The position numbers and the translations under genes were made by a program. From Streptomyces albidochromogenes (GTDB lineage Bacteria > Actinomycetota > Actinomycetes > Streptomycetales > Streptomycetaceae), in NCBI RefSeq assembly GCF_005981925.1, contig NZ_VBVX01000039.1:1-32916 (forward strand): a DNA stretch of 32,916 nucleotides. The letters are read 5' to 3'. The notes below the pieces were generated by a model. That model had not been told where the DNA came from and did not search any database. It saw nothing but the letters and a program-made list of their open reading frames with translations. Shown in pieces: positions 8,660-17,083 of the stretch. Each line of letters starts with the position of its first letter. Position 1 is the stretch's first letter.

Positions 8660-10879
8660 TTGGCAGCAATCGCCCGGTGGTGCGTCAAGCACCGTTTCGC
8701 CTCAGTCCTGCTCTGGCTTCTCGCGCTCGGCGTGGTCGCCGGAGCCGCCGGAGTCGCCGGTTCGGCGTACTCCAACGACTACGAGGTGCCCGGCACGGAG
8801 TCGGGACGCGCCACCGCCCTCCTCGACGAAGCGTTCGACGGCAGGGGCGGCGACGGCAACACCGTCGTCTGGCACACCGCCGGCCGCACCACCGTCCAGG
8901 CCGCCGGGGTCGAGCAGTCCATGACCCGGACGCTGGACGCCGTCGAGGACCTCCCGGGCGTGGAGTCCGTGGTCAGCCCGTACGAGCGCGAGGGCGCCGG
9001 CCAGATCAGCAAGGACGGTCACACCGCCTACGCCACGGTCACCTTCGACGCGCAGTCCGACGACGTCCTCCAGAAGCAGGCCGAGGCGCTCGTCAAGACC
9101 GCCAAGAGCGCCGAGAGCGCCCAGCTCCAGGTGGAGCTCGGCGGCGGCGCCGTGGCCCTCACCGAAGCTCCCACCTCGCACCTCAGCGAGCTGGTCGGAG
9201 TGGTGGTCGCGGCCGTCGTCCTCTTCGTCGCCTTCGGCTCGCTCGCGGCCAGCCTGCTCCCGATCGCGACCGCCCTGGTCAGCGTCGGCACCGCGTACGC
9301 GGGGACCGTGCTCCTCGGCCACGTCATGACGGTCGCCGACTTCGCCCCGATGCTCGGCATGCTCGTCGGGCTCGGCGTCGGCATCGACTACGCCCTGTTC
9401 ATCGTCACCCGGCACCGCAAGGGGCTGCGCAGCGGCCTGTCCGTGACCGAGTCGGCCACGAACGCCGTCGCCACCACCGGCCGCGCCGTCGTCTTCGCCG
9501 GCGCGACGGTCTGCATCGCCCTGCTGGGCATGCTGATACTGCGCCTGTCGTTCCTCAACGGCGTCGCGATCGCCGCGTCGCTGACCGTCCTGCTCACCGT
9601 CGCCGCCTCGGTGACCCTGCTGCCCGCCCTGCTCTCCCTCATCGGCATGCGGGCGCTCAGCCGCCGCGAGCGCAGGCAGCTCGCCGAGCACGGCCCGAAG
9701 CCCGAGCTGCCCACCGGCTTCGCCGCCCGCTGGTCCGCCTTCGTCGAGCGCCACCCCAAGCTGCTCGGCGCCGTCGCCGCCGTCGTCATGGTGGTCCTCG
9801 CGCTGCCCACGCTGGGTCTGCACCTGGGCACGTCCGACCAGGGCAACAACCCGGCGTCCTCCACCACCCGCGCGGCATACGACCTGGTCGCCGACGGCTT
9901 CGGCCCCGGCAGCAACGGTCCGCTGACCCTGGTCGCCGAGGTCCACGGAGCCGACGACCGCGCGGCCATGGACGCCCTCGCCGGCACCGTGCGCGCCGCC
10001 GACGGGGTCGCCTCGGTCAGCCCGGTGGCGTACGGCGCCGACGGCGGGACGGCCGCCCTCACCGTCGTACCGCAGTCGTCGCCGCAGTCGCAGGAGACCA
10101 GCGACCTGGTCGACCGGCTGCGCGAGAGCGTCCTGCCGCAGGCCGAGCAGGGCACGACGCTCGAGGTGTACGTCGGCGGGATCACCGCGGGGTACGACGA
10201 CTTCGCCGAGGTCATCGTCGACAAGCTGCCGCTCTTCGTGGGCGTCGTGATCGCGCTGGGCTGCGTCCTGCTGCTGCTCGCCTTCCGCAGCGTCGGCATT
10301 CCGCTCAAGGCCGCCCTGATGAACGTGCTCGCCGTCGCCTCCTCCTTCGGCGTCGTCGTCGCCGTCTTCCAGTGGGGATGGGGCAGCGAGCTGCTCGGGC
10401 TCGGCAGCGCGGGGCCGATCGAACCGTTCCTTCCGGTGATCATGGTGTCGGTGCTCTTCGGGCTCTCGATGGACTACCAGGTCTTCCTCGTCAGCCGGAT
10501 GTACGAGGAGTGGCTGGAGACCGGCGACAACCGGCGGGCGGTGCGGGTCGGCCTGGCCGAGACCAGCCGTGTGATCAACTCGGCCGCCGTGATCATGATC
10601 TCGGTCTTCCTGGCGTTCGTGCTCAGCGGCGACCGGGTGATCGCGATGTTCGGCATCGCGCTCGCCGCCGCCGTGGCGCTGGACGCGTTCGTCCTCCGTA
10701 CGCTCCTGGTCCCCGCCCTCATGCACATGCTCGGCGGCGCCAACTGGTGGCTGCCGCGCCGGCTGGACCGGTGGCTGCCCCGGATCAGCATCGAACCCGC
10801 CGAAGCCCTGCCTGCGCATGACAAGATCAAGGTCCAGCGCACGGGCGACCAGGAGGAGTCCCAGCAGCTCGTGCCCTAA
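8660..10879 (+). CDS. MMPL-family (RND superfamily) membrane transporter
   Basis: This 739-residue protein is a proton-driven exporter of the MmpL/RND type. In actinobacteria such proteins usually move lipids or hydrophobic compounds; the substrate here is unknown. It has the family's duplicated plan of one helix, an outer loop and five helices, repeated. Each half carries the conserved motif: GIDYALFIVTRHR with D243 in the first half and SMDYQVFLVSRMYEEW with D605 in the second, the aspartates thought to relay protons. The tail (about 715-739) is charged and cytoplasmic. Translation starts at TTG, eight bases after GGGAG; MAAIARWCVKHR is a normal MMPL start. It is followed after 15 bases by the acetyltransferase gene. 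Confidence 0.93.
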   Translation: MAAIARWCVKHRFASVLLWLLALGVVAGAAGVAGSAYSNDYEVPGTESGRATALLDEAFDGRGGDGNTVVWHTAGRTTVQAAGVEQSMTRTLDAVEDLPGVESVVSPYEREGAGQISKDGHTAYATVTFDAQSDDVLQKQAEALVKTAKSAESAQLQVELGGGAVALTEAPTSHLSELVGVVVAAVVLFVAFGSLAASLLPIATALVSVGTAYAGTVLLGHVMTVADFAPMLGMLVGLGVGIDYALFIVTRHRKGLRSGLSVTESATNAVATTGRAVVFAGATVCIALLGMLILRLSFLNGVAIAASLTVLLTVAASVTLLPALLSLIGMRALSRRERRQLAEHGPKPELPTGFAARWSAFVERHPKLLGAVAAVVMVVLALPTLGLHLGTSDQGNNPASSTTRAAYDLVADGFGPGSNGPLTLVAEVHGADDRAAMDALAGTVRAADGVASVSPVAYGADGGTAALTVVPQSSPQSQETSDLVDRLRESVLPQAEQGTTLEVYVGGITAGYDDFAEVIVDKLPLFVGVVIALGCVLLLLAFRSVGIPLKAALMNVLAVASSFGVVVAVFQWGWGSELLGLGSAGPIEPFLPVIMVSVLFGLSMDYQVFLVSRMYEEWLETGDNRRAVRVGLAETSRVINSAAVIMISVFLAFVLSGDRVIAMFGIALAAAVALDAFVLRTLLVPALMHMLGGANWWLPRRLDRWLPRISIEPAEALPAHDKIKVQRTGDQEESQQLVP

Positions 10880-10894
10880 CCGGCGAGGAGCGGG

Positions 10895-11452
10895 ATGTTC
10901 GCGATACACCTGGGCGGCGGCGACGAGAACGCGGTGCTGCGCCCCCTGGAGCCCTGGCACGCCGAGGAGTACTTCGCCCACATCGAACGCGGGCGCGAGT
11001 ACATCGGCCGGTTCATCGGGCTCGCGGCGGCCGCCGAGGACCTCGAAGCGGCGCGGGCCTTCCTCCAGTCGTACGCGGACAAGCAGGCGGCCGACGCCGG
11101 GCGGATCTACGGCATCTGGCTCGACGGCACGCTGGTCGGCGGAGTGCTCTTCCGGCTCTTCGACGCGAAGGCCGGCACCTGCGAGGTCGGCTGCTGGCTG
11201 GAGCCGTCCGCGGTGGGCCGCGGCCTGGTCACCCGCGCCGCGCGGGTGCTGATCGACTGGGCGGTGGACGAGCGGGGGATCCAGCGCGTCGAGTGGCTGG
11301 TCGCCTCCGGGAACACCGCCAGCATCAATGTGGCGAAGCGGCTGGGGATGACCCGGGACGGCGTACGGCGTGAGGCGTACGAGTACCGGGGTGCGCGGCA
11401 CGACCAGGAGATCTGGTCGGTGCTGGCGCCGGAGTGGCGCGAGAGCCGTTAA
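10895..11452 (+). CDS. GNAT-family N-acetyltransferase, RimJ/RimL type
   Basis: The 185-residue protein has the full GNAT fold of the RimJ/RimL group, which transfers acetyl from acetyl-CoA to an amino group, often a protein N-terminus. The acetyl-CoA loop is seen as AVGRGLVTRAARVL, and the later N-T-A-S-I-N-V-A-K-R-L-G-M segment is typical of the group. The target cannot be told from sequence. The ATG follows GAGGAG, and the gene is probably co-transcribed with the MMPL gene 15 bases upstream. Its stop lies 35 bases before the next start, within the promoter region of that gene. Confidence 0.92.
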   Translation: MFAIHLGGGDENAVLRPLEPWHAEEYFAHIERGREYIGRFIGLAAAAEDLEAARAFLQSYADKQAADAGRIYGIWLDGTLVGGVLFRLFDAKAGTCEVGCWLEPSAVGRGLVTRAARVLIDWAVDERGIQRVEWLVASGNTASINVAKRLGMTRDGVRREAYEYRGARHDQEIWSVLAPEWRESR

Positions 11453-11474
11453 GAGAGCTCTCAGAAACCGCACC

Positions 11475-11480
11475 TAGCGT
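11475..11480 (+). promoter_or_regulatory. -10 element of a probable leaderless promoter
   Basis: TAGCGT is followed by exactly seven bases and then ATG at 11488, the arrangement typical of leaderless actinobacterial transcripts. No SD is visible before that ATG. The -35 is unclear. A perfect palindrome GAGAGCTCTC (11454-11463) lies just upstream and could bind a regulator. Confidence 0.45.
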
Positions 11481-11487
11481 GCGGCGT

Positions 11488-12150
11488 ATGACAGCTGCAG
11501 CCCGAACCCGGTCCGACGAGAACAAGGGCGACGAGATCGCCGCCGCACGAGACACCACGAAGGCCGCCGGCCAGGAGGCCCCCGCCGACGGCCGGGACGC
11601 TGCGGACGGCGGCGTGGCGGTTGTCAAGAACGACCACGACGCCGACGCGGAGGCCGGCGGCGCCCACGACGACGAGGCCGACGACGACGCGGACCTCCTC
11701 GACGAGGCACCGCCGGCCTCCTCGGCCGGCGTCGGCGCGGGCGCCGCCGCCGTGGTCTCCACGGTGCTCGGGTTCGCCGCCCTCACCGGGACCTGGACCA
11801 GCCGCGTCGCCGCCGAGCGCCAGACGCTCATCGGCCAGCTCGGCACCCAGCAGACCGACAGCCCCGCCGACCAGGTCGCCGCGCTCTACGGCAACGGCTG
11901 GCACATGACCGCCCTCGTCAACGGCGGCTTCGCGCTCCTCGCGCTGATCGTGGCGGCCGTGGTGCTGGTCCGCCCGTCGTTCGGCACGCCCGGCGCGAAC
12001 ATCCGGCCCGCCTGGGTCCGCTCCTTCGCCTGGGCGGGCTTCGCCCTCGGCGTCCTCGGGCTGCTCGTCTCGGCCGGGATGTACTTCGACCTCTTCGCCG
12101 CGATGCCCACGCTGCCCGCCGCTCCGACGGGCGCCGGAGCGGGGCAGTAA
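11488..12150 (+). CDS. Membrane protein with acidic N-terminal tail
   Basis: I recognise no family function for this protein of 220 residues. The first 80 or so residues are rich in Asp, Glu, Ala and Gly, including EADDDADLLDE, and look disordered. Three hydrophobic helices follow: about 88-112, a second starting MTALVNGGFALL, and a third near the end (FAWAGFALGVLGLLVSAGMYF). The loop between helices 1 and 2 (RVAAERQTLIGQLGTQQ) is polar. The frame stays open upstream to 11434, overlapping the acetyltransferase gene, but ATG 11488 is preferred because a TAGCGT -10 lies seven bases before it. A strong terminator follows, so the gene may be a single transcription unit. Confidence 0.85.
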   Translation: MTAAARTRSDENKGDEIAAARDTTKAAGQEAPADGRDAADGGVAVVKNDHDADAEAGGAHDDEADDDADLLDEAPPASSAGVGAGAAAVVSTVLGFAALTGTWTSRVAAERQTLIGQLGTQQTDSPADQVAALYGNGWHMTALVNGGFALLALIVAAVVLVRPSFGTPGANIRPAWVRSFAWAGFALGVLGLLVSAGMYFDLFAAMPTLPAAPTGAGAGQ

Positions 12151-12164
12151 GGCAGCCGCGCCAG

Positions 12165-12210
12165 GGGCCTTAGGGACGTACGCACCTTCGCGCGTACGTC
12201 CCTAAGGCCC
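12165..12210 (+). terminator. Terminator after the acidic membrane protein gene
   Basis: Perfect 19-base arms (12165-12183 and 12192-12210) surround an eight-base loop and are followed by TTT. A weaker hairpin (GTGCCG 12214-12219 with CGGCAC 12228-12233) follows at once. Confidence 0.9.
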
Positions 12211-12323
12211 TTTGTGCCGTCAAGATGCGGCACTCTCCCGATGCGTCGGGGACCCCTGGGAAACGAGAGTGGAGTCATCGCGAAAGCGAGACCGACGAAG
12301 ACCCACCTCACCGGGAGAACACC

Positions 12324-12509
12324 ATGTTCGAGCACGAGATCCAGCAGCAGCACGCGGCCGAGCTCAGGCGCGTCGCCGCCGGCGAGCGCCTCGCACGGCA
12401 GGCCGCCAAGGCCCGCAGGGCCGGCCGCCGCGCCGCCCGCTCCTCCGGACAGAACGCATCGGAGGGGCCGGTGAGTTCGCTGCGCAACCGCTTCGCACGG
12501 GCCGCCTGA
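12324..12509 (+). CDS. Small basic protein of unknown function upstream of the LuxR gene
   Basis: The protein has 61 residues. It begins MFEHEIQQQHAAELRRVAAGERLARQ and is then very rich in Arg, Ala and Lys, predicting a long amphipathic, positively charged helix. It has no membrane segment or cysteine. The ATG follows GGGAGAA at a normal distance. The frame is open further upstream to 12225 but those residues look non-coding. It precedes the LuxR-type regulator gene by 30 bases and is probably co-transcribed with it. Its function is unknown; binding to nucleic acid or membrane is only a guess from charge. Confidence 0.75.
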   Translation: MFEHEIQQQHAAELRRVAAGERLARQAAKARRAGRRAARSSGQNASEGPVSSLRNRFARAA

Positions 12510-12539
12510 CGCGGCCCGACGGCTGACCGAGGACGCGCG

Positions 12540-15500
12540 ATGACGGTCGTGACCTTGAGAGATTCACTGGTCGCCCCCACGATGTCGGACCCCTGTGCGA
12601 TGCTCGGCGATGTGGAAACCAGGTCTGTCAGCCCCGTGTTCGTCGGCCGCGCCGGCGAACTCGCCCAGCTCACCGATGCGCTCGCCCGCGCCACCGCGGG
12701 CGAGCCGCAGGCGTTGCTCGTGGGCGGTGAGGCCGGCGTCGGCAAGACCCGCCTCGTCGAGGAGTTCTTCGCGGCCGCGTGCGAGGCGGGCGCCGTCGTC
12801 GTGGTGGGCGGCTGCGTCGAGATCGGCGCCGACGGCCTGCCCTTCGCGCCGTTCTCCACCGCGCTGCGCGCCCTGCGGCGCCGGATGCCCGACGAGGTCG
12901 CCGCCGCGGCCGAGGGCCAGGAGGGCGAACTGGCGCGGCTGCTGCCCGAGCTGGGCGAGACCACCCGCGATCAGCACAACGAGGACGGCATGACGCGCCT
13001 CTTCGAGCTGACCGTCCGTCTCCTGGAGCGCATCACCGCCGACCGTACGGTCGTGCTCGCCCTGGAGGACCTGCACTGGGCCGACACCTCCACCCGGCAC
13101 CTCCTCGCGTACCTCTTCCGCACCCTGCGGCGCGGCCGCCTCGTCGTCATCGGCACCTACCGCGCGGACGACATCCACCGCCGCCACCCGCTGCGCCCCC
13201 TCCTCGCCGAGCTCGACCGGCTGCGCACGGTCCGGCGCATCGAGCTGCCCCGCTTCAACCGGGCCGAAGTGCACCGGCAGTTGGCCGGAATCCTCGCCGC
13301 CGAGCCGGACGCGGCGCTGGCCGAAGAGGTCTTCACCCGCTCCGACGGCAACGCCTTCTTCGTCGAGGAACTGGCCTCCTGCATGGGCACCGGCTGCGCC
13401 ACCGGCCTCAGCGACTCCCTGCGCGACCTGCTCCTCGTCCGCGTCGAAGCGCTGCCCGACGACGCCCAGAAGGTCGCCAGAATCGTCGCCGAAGGCGGCT
13501 CCACCGTCGAGTACCGGCTGCTGCTCGCCGTCGCGCGGCTGCCCGAGGACGACCTGATCGAGGCCCTGCGGGCCGCCGTGGGCGCCAATCTGCTGCTCGC
13601 GACACCGGACGGCGACGGATACCGCTTCCGCCACTCCCTGGTGCGCGAGGCACTCAGCGACGACCTGCTCCCCGGCGAGCGTTCCCGCCTCAACCGGCGG
13701 TACGCCGAAGCGCTGGAGGCCGACCCCTCACTGGTGCGGGCCGAGGAGTACACCACGCGCCTCGCCAGCTACTGGTACGCGGCGCACGACGCCGCCAAGG
13801 CGCTGCCCGCCGTCCTGAAGGCGTCCGTCGAGGCACGCGGCCGCCACGCGTACGCCGACCAGCTCAGCCTCCTCGAACGCGCCATGGAGCTGTGGGACGA
13901 CGCCCCCGAGACCGTCCGCGCGGTGCTGAGGCCCCTGGACTACGCCGAGGTCTACCCGCCCTGCGGCTGCGACCCCGCCACGACACCGCTGCGCTACCTC
14001 GACCTCATGGCGGAAGCCACCGTCGCCGGCCGGTTCGGCGGCGAGCGCGAACGGGCCCTGAAGATCGCCAAGAAGGCGCTGAGACTGCTCGACGGCGAAG
14101 GCGACGCGCTGCGCGAGGCCTGGTTCTGGGTGCAGCGCTGCAAGCTCATCTCCAGCCTGGGCCGCGGCGACGGCTGGGCCGAACTCGCCCGCGCCCGCGA
14201 CCTGGTGCGGGGCCTGCCGCCGTCCGCCGTCCACGCCGAGGTCCTCGCGTACGTCGCGGGCTGGGGCATGCTCCACGAGCCGGGCCCGGAAAGCCTGGTC
14301 TCCGCCGAGCAGGCCGTGGAGTACGCGCGCATGGTCGGCGCCCGCGACACCGAGCTGTCCGCGCTGACCACCCTCGGCAACCTGACCGTCGACTCCGGTG
14401 ACGTCGAGGGCGGCCTCACCATGCTGTACGCCGTCAGGGAGCAGGCGGTGGCGCAGAGGATGGCCAGCGTCGCCGGCCGCATCCACGTGAACCTCCCCTC
14501 GGCCCTGGAGTCCGTGGGGCGCTCGCGCGAGGCCGTGAAGATCGCCGAGGAGGGCGTCGCCTTCTCCAGGAAGTACGGCCTCGTCGACAACGAGGCATGG
14601 GTGCGGGGGAACCTCGCGGAGTCACTGGTCTCCCTCGGGCGCTGGAGCGAGGCCGTGGACCACGCCGCCGACATCGAACGGGCCTCGGCCCCCAGCCCCA
14701 AGCCGCGCGGAGCGGCCGCCTGGATCCAGGCCGACGTGGCCCGCGCCCGCGGCGAGCTGGCCGCGGCCGACGAGCGGCTGGCCGCCGCCCGCGCGTACTT
14801 CGGCAGCCACGACCCGATGCCCCAGCACGACCTGCCGCTGCACCGCATCGAGCTGACCCTCGCCGCCGCCCGGGGCCGCATCCTCGACGTCCGCGCCGGG
14901 TTCGCCCGGGCCGCCGAGGCCGGATTCCCCCTGGGGACGCACCGCTACGCCTGGGCGCTGCTCGTCGAAGCCGCCGTCGCCGAGGCGGACGCACGGGGCC
15001 TCCCGGCAGCGGAGGAGGGCCGCGCCGCCGCCCTGGAGCTGATCCGGACGGGGGCGAAGCGACTGCCCACCCCGGTGCCGCTGTGGCACGCGTACGAACG
15101 CTGGGTGAGAGCCGAGCTGCGACGGGCCGAGGGCCTGGTGAGCCCGGACGACTGGGCGGGCGTGGTCACACGGTTCGAGACGCTGGAGCGGCCGTACGAT
15201 CTGGCCCGCGCCCGGCTGCGCTGGGCGGAGGCACTGCTCGCCGCTGCCGCCGGTGGCGGCGCCGACGTGCCGCCGGCCGGTCCGGCGACCTCGCGCGAGC
15301 CGGACGCCGAGCGCGAGCGGGCGGCCGAGCTGCTCAGGCTGGCCCGCGAGGCGGCGGACCACCTGGGCGCCCGCCCCCTCGGTGAGAGCGTCGCCCTGCT
15401 GGCACAGCGCGCCCGCCTCACGCTGACCCCGGCGCCCGAGGTCCCGGTGCTCACGGCAGCACCGGCCGCGTCACTGGGCTTGACCCCCCGTGAACAGGAC

Positions 15501-15698
15501 GTACTGCGCCTGGTCGCGGCCGGACGCAGCAACCGGCAGATAGCCGAGGAGCTGTACATCTCGCCCAAGACGGCGAGCGTGCACGTCTCCAACATCCTGG
15601 CCAAGCTCGGGGTCTCCGGCCGGGGCGAAGCCGCCGCCGTGGCCCACCGCCTCCACCTGTTCCCCGACGCCCAGGACGAGTCCCTGGCCACGGCCTGA
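12540..15698 (+). CDS. Large ATP-binding LuxR-family (LAL) transcriptional regulator
   Basis: This 1,052-residue protein has the LAL architecture. An N-terminal AAA ATPase carries Walker A GGEAGVGKT at 62-70 and Walker B LALED ending at E176-D177. A long helical TPR-like middle of about 600 residues follows. A C-terminal LuxR helix-turn-helix spans about 981-1040 (LTPREQDVLRLVAAGRSNRQIAEEL in two contiguous stretches, then KTASVHVSNILAKLGV). LAL proteins are signal-integrating activators; the ligand and targets here cannot be inferred. ATG 12540 is chosen because GAGGA lies six bases before it. ATGs at 12582 and 12600 are in frame and still before the ATPase, so the exact start is uncertain. 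It faces the minus-strand lipoprotein gene. Confidence 0.93.
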   Translation: MTVVTLRDSLVAPTMSDPCAMLGDVETRSVSPVFVGRAGELAQLTDALARATAGEPQALLVGGEAGVGKTRLVEEFFAAACEAGAVVVVGGCVEIGADGLPFAPFSTALRALRRRMPDEVAAAAEGQEGELARLLPELGETTRDQHNEDGMTRLFELTVRLLERITADRTVVLALEDLHWADTSTRHLLAYLFRTLRRGRLVVIGTYRADDIHRRHPLRPLLAELDRLRTVRRIELPRFNRAEVHRQLAGILAAEPDAALAEEVFTRSDGNAFFVEELASCMGTGCATGLSDSLRDLLLVRVEALPDDAQKVARIVAEGGSTVEYRLLLAVARLPEDDLIEALRAAVGANLLLATPDGDGYRFRHSLVREALSDDLLPGERSRLNRRYAEALEADPSLVRAEEYTTRLASYWYAAHDAAKALPAVLKASVEARGRHAYADQLSLLERAMELWDDAPETVRAVLRPLDYAEVYPPCGCDPATTPLRYLDLMAEATVAGRFGGERERALKIAKKALRLLDGEGDALREAWFWVQRCKLISSLGRGDGWAELARARDLVRGLPPSAVHAEVLAYVAGWGMLHEPGPESLVSAEQAVEYARMVGARDTELSALTTLGNLTVDSGDVEGGLTMLYAVREQAVAQRMASVAGRIHVNLPSALESVGRSREAVKIAEEGVAFSRKYGLVDNEAWVRGNLAESLVSLGRWSEAVDHAADIERASAPSPKPRGAAAWIQADVARARGELAAADERLAAARAYFGSHDPMPQHDLPLHRIELTLAAARGRILDVRAGFARAAEAGFPLGTHRYAWALLVEAAVAEADARGLPAAEEGRAAALELIRTGAKRLPTPVPLWHAYERWVRAELRRAEGLVSPDDWAGVVTRFETLERPYDLARARLRWAEALLAAAAGGGADVPPAGPATSREPDAERERAAELLRLAREAADHLGARPLGESVALLAQRARLTLTPAPEVPVLTAAPAASLGLTPREQDVLRLVAAGRSNRQIAEELYISPKTASVHVSNILAKLGVSGRGEAAAVAHRLHLFPDAQDESLATA

Positions 15699-15713
15699 CA
15701 CCCACGGCGCCCA

Positions 15714-15732
15714 CGGGCGGGCGGCCCGCCCG
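15714..15732. terminator. Hairpin between convergent genes
   Basis: CGGGCGGG and CCCGCCCG pair perfectly around CGG. It sits between the LuxR gene and the convergent sugar dehydrogenase gene and could stop transcription from both sides. Confidence 0.55.
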
Positions 15733-15795
15733 GCCGGCGGGGCGCCGCGCGCCGCATTCCCCGCCGCCCACTGGCAGGCGCCCGGGCGGGGCCGG

Positions 15796-16980
15796 TCACT
15801 TCACCTTCAGGTCCAGGATGCGGTCGTCGCCCGCCTGCGGGGTGCCGCGCGTGTCCGTCTCGCTGGTGACCAGCCAGAGCTTGTCGCCGCCCGCCGCCAC
15901 GACCGTGCGCAGCCGCCCGTACTTCTGGCCCAGGAACGACTGCGGGTCGGTCACCGTCTTCGTGCCGTCCAGCGGAATCCGCCACAGCCGCTCGCCGCGC
16001 AGGCCCGCCATCCAGATGGACCCCTCGGCGTACGCGATGCCGCTCGGCGACGCCTCTGACGTCTTCCACTGCGCGACCGGGTCGACGTACCCCTCCTCGC
16101 CGCCCCTGCCCTCGACCTCGGGCCAGCCGTAGTTCCCGCCGGGGCGGATCAGGTTCAGCTCGTCCCAGGTGTTCTGGCCGAACTCGGCCGCCCACAGCCG
16201 CTTCTCGCTGTCCCAGGCCAGCCCCTGCACATTGCGGTGCCCGTACGAGTAGACGACCGAGTCGGCCTGCGGATTGCCGTGCACCGGTTCGCCGTCAGGG
16301 GTCATCCGCAGGATCTTGCCGCCCAGCGACTCCTTGTCCTGCGCCAGCCCCGTCTCGCCGGTCTCGCCCGTCCCGGCGTAGAGCATCTTGTCCGGGCCGA
16401 AGGCGATCCGTCCGCCGTTGTGGACCGTGCCCTTGGGGATGCCGCGCAAGATGGTGTCCGGCGCGCCCAGTTGCTGCCCGGCGGGCTTCTTCTCGTCGTA
16501 CAGCATGCGGGCGATGCGGTTGTCGGACTCGGTGGTGAAGTACGCGTAGACCATGTGGTCCGAGGCGAAGCCGGGCGAGACGGCCAGGCCCATGAGGCCG
16601 CCCTCCCCGGCCGGCGCGACCCCGGCCACCGTGCCGATCGGCGTCTTCTCGCCGCTCTCGCCGTCGACCCGGGTGATGGTGTCCTCGTCGCGCGAGGAGA
16701 CGAGCAGATCGCCGTCGGGCAGCGCGGCGAGCCCCCAGGGCGACTTGAGGCCCTCGGTGAGGGTGCCGGCCACCTCGACCGAGCCCTTCGCGGGCGGCGG
16801 CTCGGCGCGCGCCCCGGCCCCCGGCCCGGACGCGTCCCCGGACGGCGGCGCACTGGCTCCGTTCGTGCCGCCCGGGGGCGTCGGGGCCGGCGCGTTCCCG
16901 TCCCCGCCGGAGCATCCCGCGGTGAGCAGGAGAACGGCAGCCAACACAGCTGTCACAGCGCGACGTTGCACGGTGGGCAT
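15796..16980 (-). CDS. Lipoprotein sugar dehydrogenase (glucose/sorbosone dehydrogenase fold)
   Basis: The protein is a secreted, lipid-anchored six-bladed propeller of the PQQ-type glucose/sorbosone dehydrogenase family. The signal peptide ends in the lipobox LTAGC, and a Pro/Gly/Ser-rich linker follows. Family motifs are clear: GGLMGLAVSPGF, VHNGGRIAFGPDKMLYAGTG, YSYGHRNVQGLAWD and WDELNLIRPGGNYGWPEVEG. These enzymes oxidise sugars with PQQ, but many actinobacterial members have no proven substrate. Start 16980 gives a normal signal peptide (MPTVQRRAV). The frame is open to ATG 17025, which adds SGSRRRRPPAVEG and has a GGGAG site 12-17 bases upstream. I cannot decide between them, and the mature protein is the same. 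The gene follows the aldo/keto reductase gene on the same strand. Confidence 0.9.
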   Translation of the reverse strand: MPTVQRRAVTAVLAAVLLLTAGCSGGDGNAPAPTPPGGTNGASAPPSGDASGPGAGARAEPPPAKGSVEVAGTLTEGLKSPWGLAALPDGDLLVSSRDEDTITRVDGESGEKTPIGTVAGVAPAGEGGLMGLAVSPGFASDHMVYAYFTTESDNRIARMLYDEKKPAGQQLGAPDTILRGIPKGTVHNGGRIAFGPDKMLYAGTGETGETGLAQDKESLGGKILRMTPDGEPVHGNPQADSVVYSYGHRNVQGLAWDSEKRLWAAEFGQNTWDELNLIRPGGNYGWPEVEGRGGEEGYVDPVAQWKTSEASPSGIAYAEGSIWMAGLRGERLWRIPLDGTKTVTDPQSFLGQKYGRLRTVVAAGGDKLWLVTSETDTRGTPQAGDDRILDLKVK

Positions 16981-17083
16981 CCCTTCGACGGCCGGCGGTC
17001 GTCGCCGGCGGCTCCCACTCTTCATACACCGCTCGCCGCTCCCGGGTTCCGTTCCGGATCAGCCGGGTCGCGGGTCGTTCCCG

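Noticed and set aside
8702..11473. 923-codon open frame on the minus strand
   Set aside because: It lies opposite the MMPL and acetyltransferase genes, which have clear family motifs; the antisense product shows no domain.
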